Notes: a model not told the origin generated them from the sequence alone. A DNA stretch of 64,000 nt from Caulobacterales bacterium (GCA_947474395.1 CANJID010000004.1:46991-110990), one strand, 5' to 3'. Counted from the first letter of the stretch, positions 40,982 to 50,288 are shown. Numbers and translations: made by a program.

Positions 40982-41914
40982 ATGAGGCTTGGGATTTCGC
41001 TGGCGGCGGGGATCGCCGTCGTGGCCGCCGCGGGCCTGGCCTGGGCCCAGGTCCCGCCCGACTTCGCTGCGACCCTGAAGGAAATAGGCCCTCGCATCGA
41101 GGTGCAGCGCACGGGCGCCTTCTACGCCGCCGCCCTGCCGCCGAGCGCGGTCTATGCCGGCGTCTACGCCAGCCGCGACATCGCCTTCGGGTCCGACCCG
41201 CGCCAGAAGCTCGACGTCATTACCGCCGCCGACACCAAACCGGGCGGGAAGCGCCCCGTGCTGGTGTTCGTCCACGGCGGCGGCTTCACCGGCGGTGACA
41301 AACACGGCCAGAACAGCGTCTTCTACGACAACCTCATGGCCTGGGCGGCCCGTAACGGCATGGTCGGCGTCAACGTCAATTACCGTCTGGCGCCGGCCGC
41401 GCCGTGGCCGGCGGGGGCTGAGGACCTGGCCTCCGCGGTCGCCTGGACCCGGGCCAACATCGGTCGGTACGGGGGCGATCCGGACAAGGTCTACCTCTGG
41501 GGGCATTCGGTCGGCGCCACCCACGTCGCCGATTACCTGGCCCACGACCAGTTCCACCCCAAGGGCGGCGCGGGGGTGAAGGGCGCGATCCTGACCTCCG
41601 GCCAGGTCTACGACCTGGTCGGGCCGCAGGTGACGGCGGCCTATTACGGAACGGACGCGTCGAGGTACCCGTCGATGGCCTCCCTGCCGGGCCTGCTGAA
41701 GACCAGGGTGCGCCTGTTCCTGAATTCCGCGGAGCACGATCCCGCGCCGTTCCGAGAGCAGACGATGAAGCTGAAGGACGCCCTCTGCGCCGCCAAGCGC
41801 TGCCCCGTGTACGTGGACCTGAAGGACCACAACCACATCTCCGAGACCTATGCGATCGGCACGGACGACAGGTCGCTGTCAGACCCGGTGCTGAAGTTCG
41901 TGCGGGGGCGGTAG
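40982..41914 (+). CDS. Secreted alpha/beta hydrolase (esterase)
   Basis: 310 residues from ATG at 40982, with GGGAG six bases upstream; ATG at 40976 is also possible. A signal peptide (ends GLAWAQ) precedes an alpha/beta hydrolase of the BD-FAE/HSL type: oxyanion motif HGGGF (98-102), GHSVG nucleophile elbow (S176), a late Asp region (NSAEHDP) and a probable catalytic His in KDHNHIS. Probable periplasmic carboxylesterase. Divergent from the MmgE/PrpD gene, with 113 bases between them. A palindromic repeat follows. Confidence 0.86.
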   Translation: MRLGISLAAGIAVVAAAGLAWAQVPPDFAATLKEIGPRIEVQRTGAFYAAALPPSAVYAGVYASRDIAFGSDPRQKLDVITAADTKPGGKRPVLVFVHGGGFTGGDKHGQNSVFYDNLMAWAARNGMVGVNVNYRLAPAAPWPAGAEDLASAVAWTRANIGRYGGDPDKVYLWGHSVGATHVADYLAHDQFHPKGGAGVKGAILTSGQVYDLVGPQVTAAYYGTDASRYPSMASLPGLLKTRVRLFLNSAEHDPAPFREQTMKLKDALCAAKRCPVYVDLKDHNHISETYAIGTDDRSLSDPVLKFVRGR

Positions 41915-41923
41915 ACCGCCTAG

Positions 41924-42057
41924 TCCTTCCCCCCCTTGGGGGAAGTGGCGGCCCGAACGGGCCGACGATAGGGGCTCAAGGGCGCGACGGTTAGGTCAGC
42001 GCCCACGAGCCCCTTCAGTCAGGCCGTTCGGCCTGACAGCTCCCCCAGAGGGGGAGC
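41924..42057. repeat. Dispersed palindromic repeat, copy 2
   Basis: Begins CCTTCCCCCCCTTGGGGGAAG and GGCGGCCCGAACGGGCCGACG, and ends AGCTCCCCCAGAGGGGGAGC. Its left part is the reverse complement of the right part of copy 1 (36511-36549). The middle, including GGCCG TT CGGCC, is partly different. It lies between an esterase gene and a convergent SnoaL gene. Confidence 0.7.
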
Positions 42058-42072
42058 GACTTCCGGCGCCGC

Positions 42073-42846
42073 CTACTTCCCCGTGACCGGGTTCTTGAAG
42101 TGGATCGGGATCTCGTAGACGTTCGGATAGGCCTTGAAGACCAGGCTCGGGCCATGGTCCGGCGGGAAGCGGGTGTTGGGGCCGGGCAGGCCGCCGGCGC
42201 CGCCAACAGACGGTCCGGCGTTATAGGGCATGGTGAAGGTGTTGTAGACGTGGTCGGTCTTGATCTTCCAGACCCCGTCCTCCTTGATCATCTCGTTCTC
42301 ATAGACCCCGCCGCCCCACATGGCGTTCGCCCCGGCGCCGCCCATCATCTGGATCAGGCGGATGCGCACCTTGGCGGTCTTGCCGTCGGGCGCCACATGG
42401 ATCACCGGCTGGACGTTCTGGTGGTCGCCGATGTTGTTCGGCCTCGGCCCCTCGGCCCCCGTGGGAGCGAAGGTCGACAGCACGCCGGGCCGCAGGCGCT
42501 CGCCCACATAGGAGCCGCGCTGGGCCAGCTCGATCGAGCCCACCGTCGGCGAGAACAGGTCGAGCAGCTGGTTCCACTGGTTCTTGTCCAGGTAGTAGCT
42601 GTAGGTGCTCTCCAGCTTCTCGATGTCGTCGTAGTCGTGCGCCAGCCCGATCTGGCGGCGCACCTCGGCGACGCGCTTCTTCAGGGCGGCGATGGTCTTG
42701 GCGGAGTCGGCGGCGGCGGCAGGGGCCGCGGCCGCGGCCGGAGTCAAGGCGGGCGTCTTGGCGGGGGCGACGGTCGCCGCCAGGGCGGGAGATCCCGCGA
42801 CCGCGAACGCGGCCGCCAGGCTCATCAGGGCGATACGGGTGATCAT
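42073..42846 (-). CDS. Secreted SnoaL-like protein, split module 3
   Basis: 257 residues: signal peptide (ends GSPALAA), an Ala/Pro linker, the helix DSAKTIAALKKRVAEVRRQI and one NTF2-like module (TYSYYLDKNQWNQLLDLFS, GSYVGERLR, GDHQNVQPVIHVAPDGKTAKV, GGGVYENEMIKEDGVWKI). The tail ends FKNPVTGK. It matches module 3 of the fused proteins at 131-4283 and the single-module gene at 4291. Its start overlaps the stop of the upstream gene (ATGA), placing it third in a coupled operon. Enzymatic activity unknown; periplasmic. Confidence 0.87.
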   Translation of the reverse strand: MITRIALMSLAAAFAVAGSPALAATVAPAKTPALTPAAAAAPAAAADSAKTIAALKKRVAEVRRQIGLAHDYDDIEKLESTYSYYLDKNQWNQLLDLFSPTVGSIELAQRGSYVGERLRPGVLSTFAPTGAEGPRPNNIGDHQNVQPVIHVAPDGKTAKVRIRLIQMMGGAGANAMWGGGVYENEMIKEDGVWKIKTDHVYNTFTMPYNAGPSVGGAGGLPGPNTRFPPDHGPSLVFKAYPNVYEIPIHFKNPVTGK

Positions 42847-43580
42847 TTCGGCGTTGTCCCCGAATATTGGGCCGGCTTGCCGGTCACTGGGTTCTTGAAG
42901 CTGAACGGAACCACGCGGGCCTTGGGATAGGCCTCGTACTTCACCGTCGGCGGCCGGTCGGGCGGCAGGGTGGCGCTGACCGTCTCGATCGGCTTGGCGT
43001 CCTTGCCCCAGCCCTTCGTGTAGTCCGTGGCCATGTCGACGAAGAGGTGCAGGGCCTGGAACTTCCACACCCCGTTCTGCTTGACGAAGCGGTTCTCGTG
43101 GGTGCCCACCGACCAACTCGAAGAGCCGCCCACGTCCCCGGCCAGCCTCAGCTCGCGGGCGCGGGCCGTGGCCGTCCTGCCGTCCGGCGCCACCGTGACC
43201 AGGACCTGCAGCTGCAGGTGGTCGTCCAGGTGTCCCTGGCGCAGGCCCGGCGGGCCGTACATGTCCTCCAGCGCCTTGCGGATGCGGGCCTTGCCGACAT
43301 AGACGCCGCGCTGGGCCGCCTCCAGGGTGCCGTTGCTGGCGAACAGGTCGGCCACCTGGTCCCACTGGCCGCGGTCCAGGTAGTAGCCGTAGATCCGCTG
43401 CAGGTTCTCGATGTCGCGCACGGCCTGCTGCCTGGCGGTCCGGCTCTCCAGCCCGGCCAGCCGCTTCTGCGCGGCGGCCAGGGTCTCGTCCGGCGTGGCG
43501 GCGAAGGCGGCGGTGGCCGAGCCAAAGGCGTTGGCTGCAGCGATGGCCGCGGCGATGGCTAGGGCGATGGCGGGCCTCAT
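42843..43580 (-). CDS. Secreted SnoaL-like protein, split module 2
   Basis: 245 residues with a signal peptide (ends TAAFAAT). The NTF2-like module has YGYYLDRGQWDQVADLFASNGTLEAAQRGVYVGKARI, HLDDHLQLQVLVTVAPDGRTATA and NGVWKFQALHLF. The following DYTKGWGKDAKPIETVSATLPPDRPPTVKYEAYP is nearly the same as in module 2 of the fused proteins. It ends FKNPVTGKPAQY plus a short tail, as module 2 does. Unlike fused module 2, the DH pair keeps its His. Both ends overlap neighbours by ATGA, so three proteins are translated together. Confidence 0.87.
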   Translation of the reverse strand: MRPAIALAIAAAIAAANAFGSATAAFAATPDETLAAAQKRLAGLESRTARQQAVRDIENLQRIYGYYLDRGQWDQVADLFASNGTLEAAQRGVYVGKARIRKALEDMYGPPGLRQGHLDDHLQLQVLVTVAPDGRTATARARELRLAGDVGGSSSWSVGTHENRFVKQNGVWKFQALHLFVDMATDYTKGWGKDAKPIETVSATLPPDRPPTVKYEAYPKARVVPFSFKNPVTGKPAQYSGTTPK

Positions 43581-44551
43581 GGCGTGTTCCCCCGGCCGGT
43601 CACTGGATTGTTGTAGTGGTAGGGCTCGATACAGGCCGCCGGGAAGCCCGGGCAGGGCTGGTCGTGCGGCCGGTCCGGCATGTGCCTCAGCGTCGGGGGC
43701 GGCACGGGCATGGCCGTGGGCACGAAGGCCGCCGGGGTCGCCGCCGGAGGGCCGCCTGGGGCGCCTCCGCCTCCGCCTCTACCGCCGCCTGCCGCGGCGC
43801 CTCCGCCGGGCGCCGCGCCCGGAGCCCCGCCGCCTCGGGCGGCCGGAGCCGCGCCACCAGGGCCACCAGGGCCGCCAGCGCCACCAGGCCCGGCAGCTCC
43901 ACCGGGGCCTGCCGCGGCGGGTGGCCGCGCGGCCACCGGCAGGGGCTTCACATTGCCCCAGCCGCCTTCATAGGGGGCGTTGAAGCTGACGTAGTAGTGC
44001 AGGTCCTTGATCTTCCAGACGCCCCGTTCCTTGACGTAGGTGTTCTCGTAGATGCCCCCCGCCCAGCCGGCCTCCGCGTTCATCTGGCCCAGCAGGGCCA
44101 GCTCCCGCCAGCGGCCCTTGGCCGACTTGCCGTCGGGCGCGACGTTGACCACCGGCTGCAGCACCATGTGGTCATAGAGCTTGCCGTCCGGCAGGCCGAT
44201 CCGGCCGTCGCCCAGGTTCTGGAAGAAATGCTGGCTGATGCTCTTCTTGCCGACGAAGGCGCCGACGGCGTAGTCGGCGACCGCGTCGTTGGTGAACAGG
44301 TCCGCCGCGTCCGCCCACATCCCCTTGTCGATGTAGAAGTTGTAGGCCCGCTGCAGCTTCTTGATCGCCGCCACGTCCTCGACGCGGGTCAGCTCGGCCT
44401 CGGCCTGGTCGAGCTCCTTCATCAGGGAGGCGATGGTCTGGGCGTCGGCCCCGGAAGCCTTTGATTGGGCGGCCCGCGCCGGGGCGATGGAGACGCACAG
44501 CCCCAGGGCGGCGAGCATCGCCGCGGTCTTCATGAGCGCGATGGGTTTCAT
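43577..44551 (-). CDS. Secreted SnoaL-like protein, split module 1, with Gly/Pro linker
   Basis: 324 residues from ATG at 44551, ribosome site GGAGAGGAAA. The signal peptide ends SIAPARAAQ. The module has AIKKLQRAYNFYIDKGMWADAADLFTNDAVADYAVGAFVG, KLYDHMVLQPVVNVAPDGKSAKGRW and YENTYVKERGVWKI, matching module 1 of the fused proteins. The CPGFPAACIEPYHYNNPVTGR end corresponds to CRGYPAACSSEFHY in the fusion. Between them lies a linker of about 75 residues rich in Gly, Pro and Ala (PGG and GGP repeats). First gene of the three-gene coupled operon. Confidence 0.86.
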   Translation of the reverse strand: MKPIALMKTAAMLAALGLCVSIAPARAAQSKASGADAQTIASLMKELDQAEAELTRVEDVAAIKKLQRAYNFYIDKGMWADAADLFTNDAVADYAVGAFVGKKSISQHFFQNLGDGRIGLPDGKLYDHMVLQPVVNVAPDGKSAKGRWRELALLGQMNAEAGWAGGIYENTYVKERGVWKIKDLHYYVSFNAPYEGGWGNVKPLPVAARPPAAAGPGGAAGPGGAGGPGGPGGAAPAARGGGAPGAAPGGGAAAGGGRGGGGGAPGGPPAATPAAFVPTAMPVPPPTLRHMPDRPHDQPCPGFPAACIEPYHYNNPVTGRGNTP

Positions 44552-44726
44552 GCGGTTAGGTTTCCTCTCCCCGGATGCACTGGAGGGCTGTTTGCCAGCC
44601 TTCTTTATATCGTCCCGAAAATGGCCATAGCCGGGGCTGAGAGTCCAGGGGCTGCGGGGTTCGGCCCGGCTTGGCGTAAGCTTAGGAAAGCCGCGCCCGC
44701 ACGCGGCGAGGAGATAAGAGCAGGCG

Positions 44727-45488
44727 ATGGGAAAGCGACGGATGGCCGTGCTGCTGAAGGCCCTGCTGGCGGGATGCCTGGCCCTGACCGGGGCGGCCTG
44801 CAGCGAGGCGAGGGCGGCGGCCCGCCCGCAGATCGCCGGGACCTGGCGGATGCCGCGGGGCGAAGAGATCAAGGGCCCGCTGATGGTCACCCCGCCCCTG
44901 CCGCCCGCGCCCCTGAAGCCGGAATTCGACGGCCCCTACCAGGAACAGCGCAAGCGCGTGGCGGCGGCGGATGCGGAGGGCCGTCCCATCGCCCGCGACC
45001 GCGAGCTGTGCATCCCCGACGGAGTGCCGCGGATGCTGACCACCGACACGCCGTTCGAGATCCTGGTGAACCCCGGGCGGATCACCATCATCCACGAGTT
45101 CATGGGCTCGGTGCGCCGGATCTACATGGACCGCCAGCACCCCAAGGGCGACGACCTGGAGGAGGGTTTCTTCGGCGACTCCATCGGCCGCTGGGACGGC
45201 GACACCCTGGTGATCGACACGGTGGGACTCAAATCCCGCATCCTGCTGTTCAACGACGCCCCGCGCAGCGAGCAGCTACGGGTGGTGGAGCGCCTGCGGC
45301 TCCTGACCCCCGACCTGCTGGAGGACGAGGTGACGATCATCGATCCGGGAACGCTCACCAAGCCGTGGGTGGTGACGCGCCGCTTCCTGCGCCATCCCGA
45401 GTGGACGGTGGGCGAGTTCGTCTGCACCGAGGACAACCGCGCCTATCGCGACGCGGATGGCCGGCTGGGCTGGCGGACGGAGCGCTAA
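44727..45488 (+). CDS. Secreted protein of unknown function (GRWDGDTLVIDT family)
   Basis: 253 residues. The signal sequence ends LTGAACSEARA and could be a lipoprotein signal (Cys near 25). The conserved core is VRRIYMDRQHPKGDDLEEG, SIGRWDGDTLVIDT, LRVVERLRLL and IIDPGTLTKPWVVTRRF, the block shared with the 308-residue protein at 12378-13304. N-terminal part PQIAGTWRMP resembles a lipocalin-like opening, though no family is certain. Divergent from the split SnoaL operon, with a 175-base gap that should hold both promoters. Confidence 0.75.
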   Translation: MGKRRMAVLLKALLAGCLALTGAACSEARAAARPQIAGTWRMPRGEEIKGPLMVTPPLPPAPLKPEFDGPYQEQRKRVAAADAEGRPIARDRELCIPDGVPRMLTTDTPFEILVNPGRITIIHEFMGSVRRIYMDRQHPKGDDLEEGFFGDSIGRWDGDTLVIDTVGLKSRILLFNDAPRSEQLRVVERLRLLTPDLLEDEVTIIDPGTLTKPWVVTRRFLRHPEWTVGEFVCTEDNRAYRDADGRLGWRTER

Positions 45489-45491
45489 GCG

Positions 45492-45519
45492 GCTCCCCCT
45501 CCCGCGAAGGAGGGGGAGC
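45492..45519. terminator. Strong hairpin between convergent genes
   Basis: GCTCCCCCTCC (45492-45502) and GGAGGGGGAGC (45509-45519) are exact 11-bp arms with loop CGCGAA. It lies between the 253-residue gene and the convergent receptor gene. No T-run follows, so it may be a transcript end stabiliser. Confidence 0.5.
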
Positions 45520-45539
45520 GGGCAGCCCCGGTAGTCTCT

Positions 45540-47729
45540 CTAGAAGTCGGCCTTGAGCCGGATCACGAACTCGCGGCCCGGCATGGAAGTGCCGAGCGGC
45601 GTGCCGTTCTGGAAGCGCGGGTCGGCGATCCGGGGGTCGCTGTCCGTGGCGATGAAGATCGGGTGCGCGTTCTTGTCCAGGATGTTGTTGATCGCCGCCT
45701 GGACGGTGATGCGCTGGGTGAGCTTCACGTCGCCGCGCAGGTTCCAGACCCAGAAGGGCGACTTGCGGTGGACGTAGGTCGAGACCGGCTCGCCCAGCGG
45801 GATGAGCAGGTTCTCTTCGGTGTCGTAGAACACCGGACCGCGGAAGATCCCGCCGAGCTGCACCGACCAGTCCTTCCAGGCGCCCCCTTGCTGGCCGACG
45901 TTGAGGCCGAGCGAGGATTCGTACCGGTACATGCGGGTGATGTTGCGGGTGTTGGCGGTGGCGACCGCGCCCTTGTCCTTCATGTTGAAGTTGTAATAGC
46001 CGTTGAAGTAGGCGCTGACGCGCCACGGCCCGGCTTCCTTGCCCATCATGCGCAGCAGATCGGTGTTGGTCTGCAGCTCAAGGCCCCGGATGTAGAGGTC
46101 GGCGGGGTTGTTGCCGTAATCCGAGGTGTTGGCGACGGCCGGGGGCGGGCGAAGGATCGTGACGATCCGGTTGCTGATGACGTTGCGGAAGATCGCCACG
46201 TCGGCGGTGAAGAAGGACCGGCTGTAGAGGGCGCCGAACTCGATCTGCTTGCTGGTCTCCGGCTTCAGGTTCGGATTGCCGAAGATGCGGCCGCCGCCGA
46301 GCGCGGTGAAGTCCGCGCCGAGCTGGGTGGCGGACGGCACGCGGAAGCCGGTCGAGGTGCCGACGCGCAGGGTCAGGTCGGGGATCACCTTGAAGGCCGC
46401 GCCCACCGAATAGGTGGTGGCGTCATACTTGGTCGCTCCGGTGCGCTGCAGGGCCAGGAACGGGGTCGGGTCGAAGCTCAGGGTGCCGGCCGACCAGCGC
46501 GCCCCGCCGCGGACCGTCAGGCGGTCGTCGAGCAGGGTCTGGGCGTCCTCGAAGTAATAGGCGTGGCTGCGGTCGGTCTGGTTGTTGTCCAGGGGCGAGA
46601 CCTGGGCCAGGACCGGCTGGCCCGGCATGCCTGCGCGGAAGCGGTCGGAGCGCAGGCGCGCGAGCTCCCAGTCATAGCCGACCGTCAGGACGTTGCCGGC
46701 CCACAGCTTGGCCTGGGGGCGGAACTGCTGGCCGAAGATGTTCAGCCGGCGGATGTTGTGGTCGATCGAGGTGCCGGTCACCGGCAGGACGCCGCTCTTG
46801 ATCACCGGCGAGGCCCAGTTCAGCTCGTCCACGTCCAGCACGCCGTAGATGTGCCAGTTCCAGGAGAAGCGATCGCTCTTGGTGTGGCCGGCGTAGTTGA
46901 AGTCCAGCGAGTGGTTGTAGCGGTTGTCGAAGGAGAAGATGTTCGACCCGGACCCGCGGAAGCCGGTGTCGTAGGTGCCGTCGCTGCGGGCGATCAGCTC
47001 AAAGCGGTTGTTGGCGTCGAACTGGTAGCCGAGGGCGGCTTCCGCGCCGAGGCGTTTGTACTGGGTGGCGATCATCTTGCCGCCGCCGGAGCCTGACTCG
47101 TAGTCGCCGCGCTGGCCGCCGTTGAGGCTGAGGTACCAGTCCACCGGGCCGTTGGCCGAGCCCCAGGAGAGGCGGCCCGTCTTCAGGCCCCAGGAGCCGG
47201 CGGCGATCTCGGCGTGCACGCCCTGGCCGGTGCGGCCCGTGCGCGAGATGATGTTCACCACCCCGCCGATGTTCTGGCTGCCGTAGAGGACCGAGGCCGG
47301 GCCGCGCACGATCTCGATGCGGTCGACGTCGTTGGCCGAGAGCTTGGAGAGGTTGGCTGTGCCCGCGCGGCGGCCGTTCACCAGCACCAGCACGTCGCCG
47401 AGGTAGTCCCGACCCTGGCCGTCGGAGGCGCCGCCGCGGATATTGATCGAGGTCTGGGCGGGGGTCCATTCCGAGAGGAAGGCCACGCTGTTCTCGGCGA
47501 ACAGGTCCGTCAGCGACTTGGAGGTCGAGCGGGCGATGGTCTCCTGCTCGATCACCTGGACTGTGCCGGCGACGCGGCTGCGCAGCTCGGGCCGGGCGGT
47601 GGCGGTCACCACCACTTCGTCGGCGGCGGTGGCGGCGGCGGTGGGCGTTTCCGCGGCGAAGGCCGACGGCGCCGTCGAGAGCAACAGGGTGGCCGCGAGG
47701 CTGGCCGTGGCAAGATAGGCGGTCTTCAT
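45540..47729 (-). CDS. TonB-dependent receptor (FepA/CirA-like class)
   Basis: 729 residues from ATG at 47729 (MKTAYLATASLAATLLLSTA), preceded by GGGGACTGAA. Signal peptide ends SAFAAE. TonB box region DEVVVTATARPE, plug with VQVIEQETIARSTSKSLTDLF, NIRGGASDGQGRDYLGDVLVLVNGRR and VDRIEIVRGPASVLYGSQNIGGVVNI, and a barrel ending KADF. This plug class is typical of siderophore, heme or cobalamin receptors, but the substrate is unproven. Its gene is 0.7 kb from the split SnoaL operon and convergent to the unknown secreted gene. Confidence 0.9.
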   Translation of the reverse strand: MKTAYLATASLAATLLLSTAPSAFAAETPTAAATAADEVVVTATARPELRSRVAGTVQVIEQETIARSTSKSLTDLFAENSVAFLSEWTPAQTSINIRGGASDGQGRDYLGDVLVLVNGRRAGTANLSKLSANDVDRIEIVRGPASVLYGSQNIGGVVNIISRTGRTGQGVHAEIAAGSWGLKTGRLSWGSANGPVDWYLSLNGGQRGDYESGSGGGKMIATQYKRLGAEAALGYQFDANNRFELIARSDGTYDTGFRGSGSNIFSFDNRYNHSLDFNYAGHTKSDRFSWNWHIYGVLDVDELNWASPVIKSGVLPVTGTSIDHNIRRLNIFGQQFRPQAKLWAGNVLTVGYDWELARLRSDRFRAGMPGQPVLAQVSPLDNNQTDRSHAYYFEDAQTLLDDRLTVRGGARWSAGTLSFDPTPFLALQRTGATKYDATTYSVGAAFKVIPDLTLRVGTSTGFRVPSATQLGADFTALGGGRIFGNPNLKPETSKQIEFGALYSRSFFTADVAIFRNVISNRIVTILRPPPAVANTSDYGNNPADLYIRGLELQTNTDLLRMMGKEAGPWRVSAYFNGYYNFNMKDKGAVATANTRNITRMYRYESSLGLNVGQQGGAWKDWSVQLGGIFRGPVFYDTEENLLIPLGEPVSTYVHRKSPFWVWNLRGDVKLTQRITVQAAINNILDKNAHPIFIATDSDPRIADPRFQNGTPLGTSMPGREFVIRLKADF

Positions 47730-47941
47730 TTCAGTCCCCAATGGAAGGCGTCGACGCAAGGTCCGCGCGCCGCTCATGCCGTCCGTTACGCGCTCCTAAC
47801 GCCTACCCCTCGCTATCGGTGCGCGATGGGACGTCGCAGAAGATGCTTCGTGGACACACTGTGGCTTTCAGGCCACCGGCGTCTGTCGGGAACAGGATCG
47901 ACGCTCGACGGTTAAGCTTGAGCCCAGTCCAGGAGGGGATC

Positions 47942-48247
47942 ATGAGCCGCCCGCCGAAGCTGACCCTCGTCTCGGAAAGCGTGTACCGGCTCGACCGCCC
48001 GCCGGAATCCACCGCCGAGAAGGTCAAGCTGCGCCAGTTCGAGGCCAAGATGCTGGCCCGCGAGCATATCGAGGAGCTGCGCCGGGCCCTGGAGAACGCT
48101 TCCGCGATGGCCGCCCTGGTCGCGGCCGGCGGGGACGCCTATCAGCCCGGCGCGCGGGACCTGGCCCAGCGCATGGTCGACCACATCACGTCGCAACTCG
48201 AGACCCTCGAGGCGGTGATGTCGAAGGCGCCGGAGCCGAAGCTTTAG
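47942..48247 (+). CDS. Small hypothetical protein
   Basis: 101 residues from ATG at 47942, with a strong AGGAGGGG ribosome site. Composed of KLTLVSESVYRLDRPPESTAEK and two long helices (FEAKMLAREHIEELRRALENASAMAALVAAGG, ARDLAQRMVDHITSQLETLEAVMSK). No signal peptide. The helical pattern suggests coiled-coil or dimer formation. Not a family I can name. Its stop overlaps the convergent peptidase stop. Confidence 0.6.
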   Translation: MSRPPKLTLVSESVYRLDRPPESTAEKVKLRQFEAKMLAREHIEELRRALENASAMAALVAAGGDAYQPGARDLAQRMVDHITSQLETLEAVMSKAPEPKL

Positions 48248-50208
48248 GGCTTCGCCGAATTGTTGGCCCGGTCATTGTCCGGGAGGGCGCGGTCGGCGTC
48301 GACTGTCACAGCCATGATGGCTTGCGTCCCGTCCACCGCGAACACCGCCTCGGCCCGCTGCATCCAGGTCTCGACCGGCACGGCGATGCGCCTGGAGGTC
48401 CCGTCCTGGAAGTCGACCTTCAGGGACGAGGGCATGACCAGCTTGCCCAGGTTGGCGACCGTGACCTGGGCGCCCAGCTTGGGATCGCCCTTCACGTACT
48501 CGACCTTGCGCACCGCCAGATCGAGACTCCACTGGTTGTAGAACCACCCGCGCCAGAACCAGGACAGGTCCTCGCCGCCCGCGCTCTCCATGGCGCGGAA
48601 GAAGTCGGACGGCGCCGGATGCTTGTAGGCCCAGTCGCGGATGAACTTGCGGAATGCGTAGTCGAAGCGGTCCGGGCCCAGCACCTGCTCGCGCAACATG
48701 ACGAGGCCGAAGGCGGTCTTGAAGTAGCTGACCGAGTGCCGGTAGGGCTCCACGAACTGGTCCGCCGGAGTCATGATCGGCGGGGCGGCGGGGTCGTTGA
48801 TCACTTTCAGGATCTCGTCCGCTGGATTGCCGCCGCCCGCTGCATATTCGTTGTCACGCTTGGGCCCGTAGACGCCGCCGGCGAAGGCGTCGGATTCGTA
48901 GACGTCGATGAAGGTGTTCAGCCCCTCGTCCATCCAGGCGTGGCGGCGCTCGTTGGTCCCCACGATCATCGGGAACCAGGAATGGCCGATCTCGTGGGCG
49001 GTGAGCCAGAACAGGTCCTTGCCCTTCAGGTTCATGCCGTCGAAGACGATGCCCGGATACTCCATGCCCGAGGTCGGGCCGCCCGCGTTGATGGCGGCGG
49101 GCCAGGGGTAGGGGAACCAGCGCTTGGAGAACTCCTCGACCGCGTGCTTGAGGTATTCGGTGGAGCGGCCCCAGGCGGCGTCGCCGACGCTTTCCACCGG
49201 ATAGACCGACATCGCCATCGAGGTCTTGCCCCCCGGAAGGTTGATGCGGGCGGCGTCCCAGACGAAGGCGCGGCTGGCGACGAAGGCGACGTCGCGGGTG
49301 TTTTCCATGGAGAAGCGCCAGGTCTTCACGCCTCCGTTGGCGGGCCCTTGCGCGGCCACCTCGGCGGGGGTGCGGATCACCACGGTGCGGTCGCTGGTTT
49401 TGGCCTGGGCGAGACGCGCGCGCTGGTCGGGGGTCAGGACCTCCTGCGGGTTGGTCAACTCTCCGGAGCCGGCCACCACCATGTCCGTCGGCACGGTGAC
49501 CGAATAGTCGAACCGGCCGTACTCCAGATAGAACTCCGAGCCGATGTAGGGGAGCGTGTCCCAGCCGTGCAGGTCGTCGTAGACGGCCATCCGTGGATAC
49601 CACTGGGCGATGTCGAAAATGTCGCCGTTCTGCGAGGGCGCCCAGGAGGTGCGGCCGCCGAACCGGGCGGGGGTCGCATAGTGGTAGCGGATGTAGAGGA
49701 CGGTCCGTCCGCCCTTGGCCGCCAGTGGCCTTGGCAGGCGCACCTGCATGCGGGTCTCGGCGATGACATAGTCGGCCTTGACGCGCTTGCCGCCGCTCTC
49801 GACCTCGACCTGGTCCAGCACGAAGCCCTCGGTGAAGTCGGTGCGGGGGCGCCCGCCCGCCGGGCCGCCCCGGGCGTCGGTGCGGTAGCTGTTCTGCTCC
49901 AGATGGACCCAGAGGCTGTCGAGGGCGTCGGGGCTGTTGTTGGTGTAGCTGATTGTCTCGTCCGCCCCGAGGGTCTTGGCGGCCGGGTCGAGGAAGGCGG
50001 CGATCCGGTAGTCCGCCTTGTTCTGCCAGTAGTCCGGTCCCGGCGCGCCGTTGGAGGAGCGGTAGCCGTTCACCGCCTCGGGCATGCGCAGCGGCGCAAA
50101 GGTCTCCAGCGGGTTGAAGGCGCTCCGGGACGCCTGCGCGATGGCGGGCGCGCCGCCGAGACAGGAGACGAGGCACGCCAGGACGGCCGCCAGCCGCAAC
50201 ATCGTCAT
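48244..50208 (-). CDS. Secreted M1-type metallopeptidase
   Basis: 654 residues from ATG at 50208; upstream in-frame sequence is not convincing. Signal peptide ends GAPAIAQ. The N-terminal domain has the M1 pattern (DYRIAAFLDPAAKTLGADETISYTN). The zinc site is HEIGH (H405, E406, H409) with E428 in DEGLNTF, and the family GAMEN-like motif is GMEYP (381-385). The C-terminal half continues with an aminopeptidase helical region (SWFWRGWFYNQWSLDLAV). Predicted periplasmic peptidase. Confidence 0.9.
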   Translation of the reverse strand: MTMLRLAAVLACLVSCLGGAPAIAQASRSAFNPLETFAPLRMPEAVNGYRSSNGAPGPDYWQNKADYRIAAFLDPAAKTLGADETISYTNNSPDALDSLWVHLEQNSYRTDARGGPAGGRPRTDFTEGFVLDQVEVESGGKRVKADYVIAETRMQVRLPRPLAAKGGRTVLYIRYHYATPARFGGRTSWAPSQNGDIFDIAQWYPRMAVYDDLHGWDTLPYIGSEFYLEYGRFDYSVTVPTDMVVAGSGELTNPQEVLTPDQRARLAQAKTSDRTVVIRTPAEVAAQGPANGGVKTWRFSMENTRDVAFVASRAFVWDAARINLPGGKTSMAMSVYPVESVGDAAWGRSTEYLKHAVEEFSKRWFPYPWPAAINAGGPTSGMEYPGIVFDGMNLKGKDLFWLTAHEIGHSWFPMIVGTNERRHAWMDEGLNTFIDVYESDAFAGGVYGPKRDNEYAAGGGNPADEILKVINDPAAPPIMTPADQFVEPYRHSVSYFKTAFGLVMLREQVLGPDRFDYAFRKFIRDWAYKHPAPSDFFRAMESAGGEDLSWFWRGWFYNQWSLDLAVRKVEYVKGDPKLGAQVTVANLGKLVMPSSLKVDFQDGTSRRIAVPVETWMQRAEAVFAVDGTQAIMAVTVDADRALPDNDRANNSAKP

Positions 50209-50288
50209 GATCAAGCCCCGCCCCGCGCCATCGACCTGAACCTTGTAGCCCATGGGCGGCGGGGACCGGAACCGCGTTGGCGTCGGCG

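Noticed and set aside
43680..43973. Plus-strand Pro/Gly-rich open frame
   Set aside because: It is the complement of the Gly/Pro/Ala linker in the split module-1 gene and has no independent support.
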